A DNA stretch of 64,000 nucleotides from a bacterium. GTDB taxonomy: Bacteria > Oederibacteriota > CAKKQC01. The translations under genes and the position numbers were made by a program. Positions within the stretch are counted from its first letter, which is position 1. Each line of letters begins with the position of its first letter. Location: contig CAKKQC010000007.1 in NCBI GenBank assembly GCA_919901855.1, positions 23,517 to 87,516 on the forward strand, read 5' to 3'. Shown here in pieces: positions 56,034-64,000 of this stretch. The notes under the pieces were generated by a model. That model worked only from the letters and a program-made list of their open reading frames with translations, did not search any database and was not told where the DNA came from.

Positions 56034-56129
56034 GGCGCGGTCACCTCTTCCCGGCCCCCGGGCGGCCCCGTCCGGTCTTCCTGAGCAAACGGAGGGGGGC
56101 CCGGGATAGTGCCGAAGGTTAAGGGGAAC

Positions 56130-56852
56130 CTACCCGGCCCGGGAAACCGGCACCGGCTCCCCCGGGGACAGCACGCGCGGGAACAGGACGTGGTTCTCCT
56201 TGTGAATATGGAGGTGCAGGTCGGCCTCGACGGCGGCCAGTCCCTCCAGGAGGGCGCGGTAGCTGCGGCAGCCGCCTGCCGGGACCGCGTATCCGCCGGT
56301 GAGTTCCCGCATCCGGCGGAGCTCCGCGCCGGCGTGCAGGTGCTCCTCGAGCATGACCTGGATCGGGCCGCGCAGGGAGGGAACCTGTCCCTGGACGATC
56401 GCCCGGATGGCGGGGAAGAGGATCGCTTCCTCCTTGTACATGTGCTCGTTGATCTCCTTGTGGAGGCGCGCGAAGACCTGGTCCAGTTCCGCTAGCTCCG
56501 GATGGTCGTCGCCGTGGGCTCCGAGTACCTTCTCCATCAGGGCCTCGAGCCGCGGAAGCTCGCGCTGGAGGAAGGCGTGGTGCGTGGCGAGGATGTGGTC
56601 GACGAGCCCCGTGACGGGCAGGCTCTCCCAGTCGTTGACGGCCGGGGCCGGGGCCGCCCCGGCGGCCGGCTCCAGCAGTTCCCGGAGAACCGCGCCGGCG
56701 TCGAGCCCGAGCTCGCCGCAGGCCTCCGCGAGCGGGCGGTTCCCGCGGCAGCAGAAATCGATACCCAGGCGCTCGAAAATCCGCACCCGGGCGGGATCGG
56801 CTTCGACCAGGGCGGCGATCGTGGACGCGGCGTTCAGGGTCTCGGTGCTCAT
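56130..56852 (-). CDS. ric: Iron-sulfur cluster repair protein (RIC/ScdA/YtfE family), canonical Cys-Cys
   Basis: A 240-residue paralogue of the downstream gene, with the full DUF542 signature GIDFCCRGNRPLAEACGELG (C34, C35, C45) and the hemerythrin His/Glu set (KEINEHMYKEEAILFP, LEEHLHAGAEL, LHIHKENHVLFPRVL). It is expected to work in the cytoplasm, returning iron to damaged clusters. GGAGG precedes ATG 56852; longer reading through 56903 would cross the promoter. It is divergent from the Rrf2 regulator and shares an operator with it. Confidence 0.92.
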   Translation of the reverse strand: MSTETLNAASTIAALVEADPARVRIFERLGIDFCCRGNRPLAEACGELGLDAGAVLRELLEPAAGAAPAPAVNDWESLPVTGLVDHILATHHAFLQRELPRLEALMEKVLGAHGDDHPELAELDQVFARLHKEINEHMYKEEAILFPAIRAIVQGQVPSLRGPIQVMLEEHLHAGAELRRMRELTGGYAVPAGGCRSYRALLEGLAAVEADLHLHIHKENHVLFPRVLSPGEPVPVSRAG

Positions 56853-56874
56853 GACGTTGCCTCCTTCAGGATGA

Positions 56875-56924
56875 TTGACCGTACCCAGTGTGGCATGGTA
56901 CAATCAGGATGTCAAGGTCCTGAT
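56875..56924. promoter_or_regulatory. Divergent ric/rrf2 promoters with a shared Rrf2-type operator
   Basis: Plus strand: TTGACC (56875-56880), 18 bases, TACAAT (56899-56904). Minus strand: TTGACA (56915-56910) with a weak -10 (CACACT) 17 bases on. A perfect 7-bp inverted repeat, ATCAGGA-N8-TCCTGAT (56903-56924), overlaps the rrf2 -10 and contains the ric -35, so one bound regulator could block both. A further TCCTGA follows at 56926-56931. Confidence 0.7.
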
Positions 56925-56953
56925 ATCCTGAAGATCGGGAGGTGGACGGAGGA

Positions 56954-57358
56954 GTGATCTCGCAGACGGCCGAATACGCCCTCCGGGCGGCGGCGGCGCT
57001 GGGCCGCCGGCCGGAGGAGGCCATGACGATCCAGGTGCTGGCGCGGGAGACGCGACTGCCCGCCGGCTACCTCGCGAAGGTCCTGCAAACGCTCACGCGC
57101 GGCGGGATCGTGCGGTCGCGCCGCGGCGTGGGGGGCGGATTCTCGCTGGCGAGGCCGCCGGCGCGGATCACGCTGCTCGATATCGTGAACGCCGTTGACC
57201 CGATCCGGCGGATCTGCGCGTGCCCGGCGGGCCGGCCCGAGCACCGGGGGAAGCTGTGCGCCCTCCACCGGCGGCTGGACGAGGCCGTCGTGGCCGCCGA
57301 GCGGATTTACGGGTCCACCACGGTCGCCCACCTCGCGGCGGAGCCGGCCGGCCGGTAG
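56954..57358 (+). CDS. Rrf2-family Fe-S regulator (NsrR/IscR-like)
   Basis: A 134-residue regulator from GTG 56954, which gives the family N-terminus MISQTAEYALRA; GTG 56942 would add four residues. GGGAGG stands 11 bases upstream. The winged-helix part has RLPAGYLAKVLQTLTRGGIV and the wing RGVGGGFSLARP. Three cysteines, C88, C90 and C102 (RICACPAGR ... GKLC), can bind an Fe-S cluster; the C-x-C-x11-C spacing differs from the C-x5-C-x5-C quoted for some NsrR. Its position facing two RIC genes supports control of NO or Fe-S stress. Confidence 0.9.
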   Translation: MISQTAEYALRAAAALGRRPEEAMTIQVLARETRLPAGYLAKVLQTLTRGGIVRSRRGVGGGFSLARPPARITLLDIVNAVDPIRRICACPAGRPEHRGKLCALHRRLDEAVVAAERIYGSTTVAHLAAEPAGR

Positions 57359-57380
57359 ACGTCCGGCTCCCGCCCGGGCG

Positions 57381-57386
57381 TATAAT
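57381..57386 (+). promoter_or_regulatory. TATAAT twelve bases before the GH5-like gene
   Basis: A perfect TATAAT ends 12 bases before ATG 57399, giving a leader of about six bases. No Shine-Dalgarno is present. Confidence 0.5.
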
Positions 57387-57398
57387 CCCGGGCAGCTC

Positions 57399-60200
57399 AT
57401 GTCCCGGTTCCGCGTCCTGCTCCCCGCGGCGCTCCTCGGCGCCGCCGCCATCCTGCCCGCGGAAATCCCGGCCGCTCCCGTCCCCCTCGACGCGCTCATG
57501 GACGCGACCGGATCGATCCGCGTGACCGACGGCAGTCGCGAGATCTGCACGATCCAGCCGGGCACCGCGCTGGCCGGCTGGCAGGGCCTGCCGGCGAAGG
57601 GGCCGGAACCGCTGGCCGGCGGGCGCACGGGCAGACGGTACCGCCTCGACGGGGGAGGTGAGGTCACGATCGAGGCAACCGGGGTCAGGAAGGGTAACGT
57701 CTTCACGATCACCTACCGGCTGGCGACTACCGCGACGCTGGCCATGGAGTCCGTGCACGCGAGCGTGAACTTCCCCGTCGAGCCGTGGGTCGGGGCGGCG
57801 TTCGCGGTGGGCAAGCTCAAGGGCCGGGTGCCCGCGACCGCAAGCGAGGTCAGGTTGTCGGAGGCGGTCGCCACGCAGGTGGCCCTCGGCCCCTCGGCCA
57901 TGCTCGGCGGGCTCACGTTCACGGTCGCCACCAACCGGCGGCTTCCGCTGCTGGTCCAGGACAGCCGGAAGTGGTGGCCGAACCTCGAGCTGAGGATCAT
58001 CGACCCGCACGAGGGCGCGGCTCCCTGGACCTGGGGCCCCGGGCACCCCGTGACCTTCCGGTTCACGGCGTCGGCCAACCGGCCGATCCGTTTTGCCGTG
58101 GACGCTCCGGTGACGATCAAGGCCGGGAAGGAATGGATTCCCCTGCGCGAGGGGCTCGAGGTCGAGCCGGGCTCGGCACTGGATTTTTCGGGAATGGGGC
58201 TCACGCGCACGCCCGCCGGCGCCCTCGGCCGACTCCGGGCGAGCGCCGGGAGCCCGGGCACGCTCGAGTTCGAGGGGGAGCCCGGCCGGCCGGTGCGGAT
58301 GTACGGAAACAACCTCGGGCTGTCGGCCTGCTCGCCCACGCATGAGGAGGCGGAGCGGCTCGCCGACCGGTTCCGCCGCCGCGGCTACTCGATCATCCGC
58401 ATCCATCACTATGAGATGCCACCGTGGGATCCCAGGAACGGTCTCATGGACCCGGAGGCGCCGGACTCGCTGACGTTCAACCCGGAGCATCTCGAGAAGT
58501 TCGACTACCTCGTGGCGGCGCTCAAGCGGCGGGGGATCTACGTCTCGACCGACCTCTACGTCAGCCGGGCCGTGCGGTCTTCCGAGATCTTCCCCGGCAC
58601 CGCGGGGCGGCTCACGGATCGCGGCTACCAGTTCAAGCAGCTCGTCTGCGTGAGCGACGCGGCGATGGCGAACTGGAAGGCGTTCGCGAAACTCCTCCTC
58701 ACCCACGTCAATCCCTACACGGGGCTAGCGTACCGGGATGATCCGGCGCTGGCGTTCCTCGTGCTCGTGAACGAGGGGAACCTGCCGAACGAGGACGTCG
58801 AGGGCCTGCGCCGCGACCCGCGGTGGGCGCCGCTCTGGGAGTCCGCCTGGGCGACGTGGAAGACGGCGAGGGGCGTGACCGGCGAGTGGGGCGGTCCGGA
58901 GTTCCACCGGTTCCTGTGGGAGATGCACCGCCGGGCCGAGGCGGAGCAGATCCGGTACCTGAAGACCGAGCTCGGGGTGAAGGCCATGGTCTCGGACCTC
59001 AACGGCTGGACCGACGAGTGGGGGACCCAGCTCTGCCGGACGGCCTTCGACTGGGTGGACAACCACTCCTACTGGGACCACCCGGCGTGGGTCGAAAAGG
59101 AATGGGAGCTGCCCTCGCGCGGGTCGAGCGGGGGCGGGAGCGCGACAGCCGCGGGCTGGCTGGCGGGGGTTGCGCCGCTCACGCGGCTCCTCGACCGCCC
59201 GTTCTCGATCTCGGAGTACAACTTCTGCCCGCCCAACAGCTACCGCGGCGAGGGCGGGCTCCTCTTCGGGGCGGGGGCCGCGCTCCAGGGCTGGGGGGTC
59301 GTCTGGCGGTTCTCGTATGCGGGGAGCGCGAAGGGCAGCTTCGAGCCGGGACCGGTCAGCTACTTCGACACCGTGGACGATCCGCTGTCGCAGGCGGCCG
59401 AATTCGCGGCGGTCGCGCTCTTCGTCCGCGGCGACCTCGAGCCGGCCGTTCACGCGGTTGCGCTCACGGGCACGGCGGAGCGGCTCGGCGCGCTCGCAGG
59501 GGAGCGGCTGCCCGGGGACCTCGCCCGGCTCGCCTGGGTGGTGCGGGTCGGGAGCCTCGTGGGCACGCCCGCGGAGGTGCCCGGGCTGACCGTGGTTCCC
59601 GTCGAGCCGCAGATGGACGGGCCGGCGGTCGTGGCCCGGATCGTGCGCCGGCTCCGCGCGGACGGCGTCCTATCGCGGGGAAACGCCACCGACCCGGCGC
59701 GGGGAATCTGGGAGAGCGCGGACGGCCGGGTGAAGCTCGAGGCCGGGCTTCCGGTCATGACGGTGGTGACGCCGCGCACGGAGGGGATCGCGGGCCCGGC
59801 CGGGACGGCGCGGAAGCTGGGGAGCCTGGCGGTGGATCTGCGCGACACGTGGACGACGCTATGGGCGTCGAGCCTCGACGGCCGCCCGCTGGGGACGAGC
59901 CGCCGGATCCTCGTCGCGCACCTGACCGACGTCAAGAACTCGGGGATGAGGTTCCGGGGCCGGGACCTCAGGATCCTCGAGGCCTGGGGAACGAAGCCGT
60001 ACCTGGCGCGGGCGGGCCGGGCGACCGTGACGCTGGTCCACGACGCGCCGGCCTCGCTGCGAGTCTGGCGGCTGAACCTGACCGGCAGGCGCCTGGCGCC
60101 CGTGCGAGCGAAAGCCTCGAAGAAGACGCTGGTCTTCGACGCCGTGACGGCCACGAAGCCGGAGGCCACCCTCTTCTACGAAATCGCCGCCATGCCCTGA
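57399..60200 (+). CDS. GH5-like (clan GH-A) exported glycoside hydrolase
   Basis: A 933-residue protein with a signal peptide (MSRFRVLLPAALLGAAAILPAEIPAA). The first ~280 residues are beta-rich. A TIM barrel follows: GYSIIRIHHYEMPPWDP, YVSTDLYVSR, FLVLVNEGNLPNED with E459 as acid/base, DWVDNHSYWDHP, and RPFSISEYNFCPPN with E606 as nucleophile. This is the clan GH-A pattern, nearest to GH5-like large proteins of GH-rich bacteria. The C-terminal 300 residues are beta domains. It follows the Rrf2 gene but has its own TATAAT, so it is probably a separate transcript. Substrate unknown. Confidence 0.75.
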   Translation: MSRFRVLLPAALLGAAAILPAEIPAAPVPLDALMDATGSIRVTDGSREICTIQPGTALAGWQGLPAKGPEPLAGGRTGRRYRLDGGGEVTIEATGVRKGNVFTITYRLATTATLAMESVHASVNFPVEPWVGAAFAVGKLKGRVPATASEVRLSEAVATQVALGPSAMLGGLTFTVATNRRLPLLVQDSRKWWPNLELRIIDPHEGAAPWTWGPGHPVTFRFTASANRPIRFAVDAPVTIKAGKEWIPLREGLEVEPGSALDFSGMGLTRTPAGALGRLRASAGSPGTLEFEGEPGRPVRMYGNNLGLSACSPTHEEAERLADRFRRRGYSIIRIHHYEMPPWDPRNGLMDPEAPDSLTFNPEHLEKFDYLVAALKRRGIYVSTDLYVSRAVRSSEIFPGTAGRLTDRGYQFKQLVCVSDAAMANWKAFAKLLLTHVNPYTGLAYRDDPALAFLVLVNEGNLPNEDVEGLRRDPRWAPLWESAWATWKTARGVTGEWGGPEFHRFLWEMHRRAEAEQIRYLKTELGVKAMVSDLNGWTDEWGTQLCRTAFDWVDNHSYWDHPAWVEKEWELPSRGSSGGGSATAAGWLAGVAPLTRLLDRPFSISEYNFCPPNSYRGEGGLLFGAGAALQGWGVVWRFSYAGSAKGSFEPGPVSYFDTVDDPLSQAAEFAAVALFVRGDLEPAVHAVALTGTAERLGALAGERLPGDLARLAWVVRVGSLVGTPAEVPGLTVVPVEPQMDGPAVVARIVRRLRADGVLSRGNATDPARGIWESADGRVKLEAGLPVMTVVTPRTEGIAGPAGTARKLGSLAVDLRDTWTTLWASSLDGRPLGTSRRILVAHLTDVKNSGMRFRGRDLRILEAWGTKPYLARAGRATVTLVHDAPASLRVWRLNLTGRRLAPVRAKASKKTLVFDAVTATKPEATLFYEIAAMP

Positions 60201-60301
60201 TCCGCAAACCCCGCCTGCGGCATGGTCCCGGGCGGGCCGTTGTGCTACCGTATTCGGGCACTCGTGATATTCCGAGAGCAGTATCCCTGAAGGAGGAGAC
60301 C

Positions 60302-61423
60302 ATGGCCGACATGAAGGTTCCGTTCTACGGGCATCAGCGCCAGTACCACAGCATCAAGGCGGACATCGACAACGCCATCAGCACCGTCCTCGAGAGCGGG
60401 GCGTACGTGCAGGGGCCGACGCTGAAGCGGTTCGAGGGCGAGCTGGCCGCCTACGCGGGCACCAAGCACGCGATCGGGCTGAACTCCGGGACGGACGCGC
60501 TCTGGCTCGTCTTCATGGGGCTGGGTTTGAAACCGGGCGACGAAGTCATCACGATGCCGAACACGTTCTTCGCGACCGCCGAGGCGATCTGGATCGCGGG
60601 CGGCAAGGCCGTGTTCGTGGACTGCGACCCGAAGACGAAGAACATCGACCCGGCCAAGATCGAGGCCGCGATCACGCCGAAGACGGTCGGGATCGTGCCG
60701 GTCCACCTCTACGGCCAGTGCGCGGACATGAAGGCCATCGACGCCATCGCCAAGAAGCACAAGCTGTGGGTGGTCGAGGACGCGGCGCAGAGCATCGACG
60801 CGGCCGGGCCGGGCTGGAAGATGGGGGACTACTCGGTGGCCGTCGCCACGAGCTTCATCATTCAGAAGAACCTGGGCTGCTTCGGTGACGGCGGCGCGGT
60901 ATTCACGAACCGGCCGGACCTCGACACGTTCTGCCGCCGGATGCGCAACCACGGGTCGCTCGCGCGCGACCACCACTCCTACGGGTTCAACAGCCGGCTG
61001 GACGACATCCACGCGGGCGTCCTGTCGGTGAAGCTCAAGCACATCGGGAAGTGGAGCGACCGGCGCCGCGCGATCGCGGCCCGGCTCACCGCCGGGCTCA
61101 AGGGCACGAAGTTCCAGCTTCCTTACGAGGCGCCCGGCTACCGGCACGTCTTCCATCTGTACGTGATCGAGACCCCGAAGCGCGACCAGTGCGTCAAGGA
61201 CCTCGTGGCCGCGGGCGTGGACGCCAAGACCCACTACTCGATCGCGATCCACCACCAGGACGGCTATCCGTGGGGCAAGGACGCGGCGATTCCCTTCCCC
61301 GTGCCCAACGCGGAGAAGAACGCGGCCCAGTGCATATCGCTCCCGATGTTCCCCGAGCTGACGGACGCCGAGGTCGACATCATGATCGACGTCGTCTGTA
61401 AGTGGGACAAGGCTAACCACTGA
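60302..61423 (+). CDS. DegT/DnrJ/EryC1/StrS-family PLP aminotransferase
   Basis: A 373-residue protein with IGLNSGTDALWLVFMGLGLK, VVEDAAQSIDA (D160), and the PLP lysine K189 in SFIIQKNLGCFGDGG. These enzymes transaminate keto-sugars, usually NDP-linked. AAGGAGG precedes ATG 60302. It overlaps the Gfo/Idh gene by one base (TGATG), a common pairing in which the oxidoreductase makes the keto-sugar that is then aminated. Likely role: synthesis of an amino sugar for surface glycans or a natural product. No NDP-sugar dehydratase is adjacent. Confidence 0.92.
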   Translation: MADMKVPFYGHQRQYHSIKADIDNAISTVLESGAYVQGPTLKRFEGELAAYAGTKHAIGLNSGTDALWLVFMGLGLKPGDEVITMPNTFFATAEAIWIAGGKAVFVDCDPKTKNIDPAKIEAAITPKTVGIVPVHLYGQCADMKAIDAIAKKHKLWVVEDAAQSIDAAGPGWKMGDYSVAVATSFIIQKNLGCFGDGGAVFTNRPDLDTFCRRMRNHGSLARDHHSYGFNSRLDDIHAGVLSVKLKHIGKWSDRRRAIAARLTAGLKGTKFQLPYEAPGYRHVFHLYVIETPKRDQCVKDLVAAGVDAKTHYSIAIHHQDGYPWGKDAAIPFPVPNAEKNAAQCISLPMFPELTDAEVDIMIDVVCKWDKANH

Positions 61424-62487
61424 TGCCGTACCGCGTCGTCGTCGTCGGCACGGGCAAGCGCGGGGTCCATCACGCCCAGGCCTTCTCGAAGAACAAGCGC
61501 TTCGAGGTGGTGGCGGTATCGGACCCCGTCCAGGCCCAGCTCGACAAGTTCCCGGCCGAGATCGGGCCGGTGAAGAAGTACGCCGACGCGGGTGTCATGG
61601 TGAAGGAGATGAAGCCGGACCTGTTCTGCTTCACGACTCCCCCCAAGATCCGCCTTCCGCTGATCAAGCTCGGGATCGAGTCCGGGGCGAAGCTGATCGC
61701 GTACGAGAAGCCGATGTCCTTGTCGATGAACGAGGCGATCGAGATCCGGAAGGCCGTCCAGGCGGCCGGGATCAAGACCGTGGTCAGCCACCAGCACCGG
61801 TACGGGGCCCATTACCGCAAGGTCAAGGAAGTCGTGTCGGCGGGCAAGATCGGCCGCGTCACGAACGTGTACGGCTCGACGCCGGGCTGGATGGCGCACA
61901 TGATCACGCACTTCGTCGATCTCATGCGGTGGTACAACGGCGAGGCCGAAGTGCAGTGGGTGCTGGGCGCCGCCTCCGGCAAGGGCAAGTTCGCGGACGT
62001 GCATCCGTCGCCCGACTACATCGCGGGGCTCATCCAGTACGCGAACGGCGTGCGCGGCGTGGTCGAGTGCGGCGCGGGCGTGCCGGACGTGCCCGAGGTC
62101 GAGAAGTGGTGGTACAAGAACCGCGTGGGCGCCCAGGGCACCGAAGGCTACGTCGAGGCGATCACGGGCGGCGGCTGGCGCGGGGCGGGCAAGGACGGCC
62201 TCATGGGCGGTCCGGGCGCCATGAGCTACGACGCCGACATGCCCCCGTACGTGGACGAGATGGCCGACTGGCTGGACGACGACAAGAAGGTCCACCAGTG
62301 CAACGGCGAGAACGCGTACAAGGGCTTCGAGGTGGCGATGGCGGTCATCCGGAGCGTCGTCGACCGCTGCCAGGTCGCGCTCCCGCTGGGGCCGGGCGAA
62401 CCCGAGATCGAGGCGCTGAAGCGGGTCCTGCCCGAAAAGCCGGTCCTGCTCTCGGGCGAGTTCAACCGGAAGGAATTCCTGGGCTGA
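61423..62487 (+). CDS. Gfo/Idh/MocA-family oxidoreductase
   Basis: A 354-residue protein with YRVVVVGTGKRGVHHAQAF as dinucleotide fold, the family Lys in IAYEKPMSLS, and MITHFVDLMRWY in the place of the GxHxxD motif. It differs from the family member at 21836-22876 in the middle region (VVECGAGVPDVPEVEKWWYK). The start overlaps the aminotransferase stop. It probably acts on a sugar or sugar nucleotide with NAD(P), feeding or following transamination. It ends 25 bp before the convergent barrel protein. Confidence 0.88.
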   Translation: MPYRVVVVGTGKRGVHHAQAFSKNKRFEVVAVSDPVQAQLDKFPAEIGPVKKYADAGVMVKEMKPDLFCFTTPPKIRLPLIKLGIESGAKLIAYEKPMSLSMNEAIEIRKAVQAAGIKTVVSHQHRYGAHYRKVKEVVSAGKIGRVTNVYGSTPGWMAHMITHFVDLMRWYNGEAEVQWVLGAASGKGKFADVHPSPDYIAGLIQYANGVRGVVECGAGVPDVPEVEKWWYKNRVGAQGTEGYVEAITGGGWRGAGKDGLMGGPGAMSYDADMPPYVDEMADWLDDDKKVHQCNGENAYKGFEVAMAVIRSVVDRCQVALPLGPGEPEIEALKRVLPEKPVLLSGEFNRKEFLG

Positions 62488-62512
62488 GCCGCGGGGGCTT
62501 CAATGCCCGTTC

Positions 62513-63850
62513 CTACCGGAGCGTCTTGGCGACGGCCTTTCGGTAGAGCGTCTCGCCGTTGGCGAAAACCTGGATCGTGTATGCCATGTTGTATCTGGCG
62601 GGAATCCGGTGCTCGAGCAATCCGTCCCACTCTGCGGAGTAGGTGCCGGGGCCGATGCGGTGCAGTTCCACGAGGATGCGGAGCGGCTTCCCTTCCTGGT
62701 CCAGAAGCCGGGCGCCGAAGTCCGAGGCGGTGGTCACCTCGATCGTGATCCGCGCCTTCTCCCCCCGCTCGGGGAAGAAATAGACCAAGTCCTCTTCCGT
62801 CGGGAGCATGGCTGGCTCCGGGACCGGCAGGTGCGGGACGGGCGCGGGGATGGTTTCGGGCCCGGGTTCGGATTTGGGCGCGGGCGGACGGGGGGGCTTG
62901 GCACGTGCCGGCGCGAGCCGGATTCCCAGCGTGCCGTAGTGGCAGACCCCCAGGCTGCCGACGGGCACCATGGCGTAGTCGAACTGCAGGCCCAGTCCGG
63001 ACGGCCGGCGCCACAACAGGCCGAGTCCGACGCGCGGCTGGACAACCTGCACGCTCACGGGGGTGTAGCGGAAGCCCGAGCGGAGGTAGAACGTGACCCC
63101 GGCGCCGCCGGGATACCCGAACCAGTAGAGGGCGCCCATCCCGCCGTGCATGAACCCCTCCCGGAGGACTTGGCCCTCGGCCCCCGCCGAGAACCCCTCC
63201 GGGCCGCCGAACAGGCCGCGGGGGAAGACGCTGAGAAGTCCGGCGCCGCCGACGAACTGGCCCGTATACGACCGGCCCGCGCCGCGTCCGAGCGGCCCGG
63301 CCAACCCCCAGACCATGAGAGCCTCGGAGGGTTGCAGCATGTGGCGCGCCTGCACGCCCACCTCGGCGGCAGCTCCCGAGTTGGAGACATCCGGCAGGTC
63401 CTGGAGGATGCCGTTGATCCTGCCGACGGCGGCCACCCGGGATGGCCCCGTGTCCACGAGCATGACCTGGGCGACCGCCCGGCCGCCCCATTCGCTCGCC
63501 GACGCGTTCCCCTCCTCGCCGCGGTAGGATCCGTCGGCGTTCTCGATGGTCCTGGGCACGCCCACGGCGCTGAAGAGGAACGCCTCGCCGCCGAGTCGCA
63601 GGATCTCGCCCACTCCTCCCTGGTAGCCGAGGCCGAACCACCGCATCCCGGGGCTCATCAGGATCGTGCTGGTCTCGATGAGCGACCCCTCGCGCCAGGG
63701 ATCCTCGAGCGCAAGGCCCCCGGATCCCGCCTGCCGGGCGGAGGTCAGCACGGAAAGACTCTCGCCGAAGCCCGTGCCCACGTTGGCGGGCCATCCCGGA
63801 CGATCCGGGACGGACAGGGCGAGGGCGAGCACGAGCCCGAGGCGTCTCAT
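62513..63850 (-). CDS. Outer-membrane PorV/PorQ-like barrel with C-terminal FlgD-like Ig domain
   Basis: A 445-residue protein from ATG 63850. It has a signal peptide (MRRLGLVLALALSVPD) and NVGTGFGESLSVLTSARQAG near the mature start, as in PorV/PorQ/UPF0164 outer-membrane proteins. Alternating beta-strands rich in Gly and aromatics fill residues about 30-320. A proline-rich linker (KPPRPPAPKSEPGPETIPAP) leads to a FlgD-like Ig domain (AEWDGLLEHRIPARYNMAYT). The ATG overlaps the upstream stop (ATGA). Function is not clear: outer-membrane porin or surface-export component are both possible. Confidence 0.6.
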   Translation of the reverse strand: MRRLGLVLALALSVPDRPGWPANVGTGFGESLSVLTSARQAGSGGLALEDPWREGSLIETSTILMSPGMRWFGLGYQGGVGEILRLGGEAFLFSAVGVPRTIENADGSYRGEEGNASASEWGGRAVAQVMLVDTGPSRVAAVGRINGILQDLPDVSNSGAAAEVGVQARHMLQPSEALMVWGLAGPLGRGAGRSYTGQFVGGAGLLSVFPRGLFGGPEGFSAGAEGQVLREGFMHGGMGALYWFGYPGGAGVTFYLRSGFRYTPVSVQVVQPRVGLGLLWRRPSGLGLQFDYAMVPVGSLGVCHYGTLGIRLAPARAKPPRPPAPKSEPGPETIPAPVPHLPVPEPAMLPTEEDLVYFFPERGEKARITIEVTTASDFGARLLDQEGKPLRILVELHRIGPGTYSAEWDGLLEHRIPARYNMAYTIQVFANGETLYRKAVAKTLR

Positions 63851-64000
63851 TCCACGATCAGCCTTCCCTGGTCCCGGAAGGCTCCGGCCTCGACCGTCCA
63901 GAAGAAGACGCCGGGCGCGACCGGCCGGTTCGCCGAGTTCCGTCCGTTCCATTCGGCCGAGCAGTCGGGCGCCGGTACCGCGGACCAGACGCGCAGACCG
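63847..64000 (-). CDS. C-terminus of a secreted protein ending in a FlgD-like Ig/sorting domain
   Basis: Only the last 50 codons are inside the window. They read SAEWNGRNSANRPVAPGVFF then WTVEAGAFRDQGRLIVE, the classic end of a FlgD-like Ig domain (W-x-G-R-x-x-x-x-x-P-V-x-x-G-V-Y-F), often used as a C-terminal secretion tail. Its stop overlaps the ATG of the barrel gene, so the two are translationally coupled. The rest of the protein lies beyond the right edge and cannot be described. Confidence 0.7.
   Translation of the reverse strand, partial: GLRVWSAVPAPDCSAEWNGRNSANRPVAPGVFFWTVEAGAFRDQGRLIVE

Overview
This window is GC-rich, densely coding bacterial DNA. It is dominated by carbohydrate-active enzymes and small sugar-metabolism genes. 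Several products carry signal peptides or a lipobox. One C-terminal gene looks like an outer-membrane barrel, and both it and the partial gene next to it end in a FlgD-like Ig fold. A didermic (Gram-negative-type) bacterium from a PVC/FCB/Elusimicrobiota-like lineage is the best guess, but no marker fixes the phylum. I saw no rRNA, tRNA, CRISPR array, IS element, prophage or transporter.

Layout. 1-4.7 kb (minus): GH30 (cut by the edge), Nudix hydrolase, GH50-type enzyme and tagaturonate-epimerase-like protein. 4.8-7.4 kb (plus): a GDP-mannose-epimerase-like SDR, a GHMP-family kinase and a duplicated cytidylyltransferase-like protein. 7.5-8.7 kb (minus): nucleotidyltransferase and fucose mutarotase, divergent from a long plus-strand run (8.8-19 kb) of GH2, GH29, zinc dehydrogenase, broken GH51, GH95, URO-D-like and intact GH51. 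19-25.4 kb: typA, nitrilase-family and Gfo/Idh genes, membrane-fused spermidine synthase. 25.4-28.8 kb (minus): an SDR-ankyrin-SDR fusion and a GH26-like lipoprotein. 28.8-32.7 kb: xylose-isomerase-like TIM barrel, BrnT toxin module, a FliG-like repeat protein, a TacA-type antitoxin with a decayed GNAT toxin. 32.7-37.9 kb: GH63-like, BadF-type sugar kinase and GH94 phosphorylase. 38-40 kb: a solitary type I methylase of visibly lower GC. 40.2-48.4 kb: GH29 and pirin (minus), amidohydrolase, GH50-like and sialate-O-acetylesterase-like (plus). 48.4-49.1 kb: VapBC. 49.3-55.2 kb: GH2, GH9 and an FAD oxidoreductase in one overlapping unit. 55.3-57.4 kb: two iron-sulfur-repair (RIC/ScdA) genes facing an Rrf2 regulator. 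57.4-64 kb: GH5-like enzyme, DegT aminotransferase, Gfo/Idh oxidoreductase and the barrel/FlgD-Ig pair.

How the genes fit together. Exported enzymes (GH50-type, GH95, GH29, GH9, GH26-like, GH2, esterase) would cut fucose-, galactose-, arabinose- and glucan-containing polysaccharides. Enzymes without signal peptides (GH2 of 600 aa, GH29 of 481 aa, GH51, GH63-like, GH94) would finish oligosaccharides inside the cell. FucU, the dehydrogenases, the epimerase-like proteins and the kinases then handle the monosaccharides. There is no SusC/SusD pair or any other importer here, so uptake must be encoded elsewhere.

A recurring regulatory pattern is visible. About a dozen first-in-transcript genes have a TATAAT-like box only 6-12 bases before the start codon and no Shine-Dalgarno sequence, which suggests leaderless mRNAs. 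Downstream genes in operons usually have a clear GGAGG.
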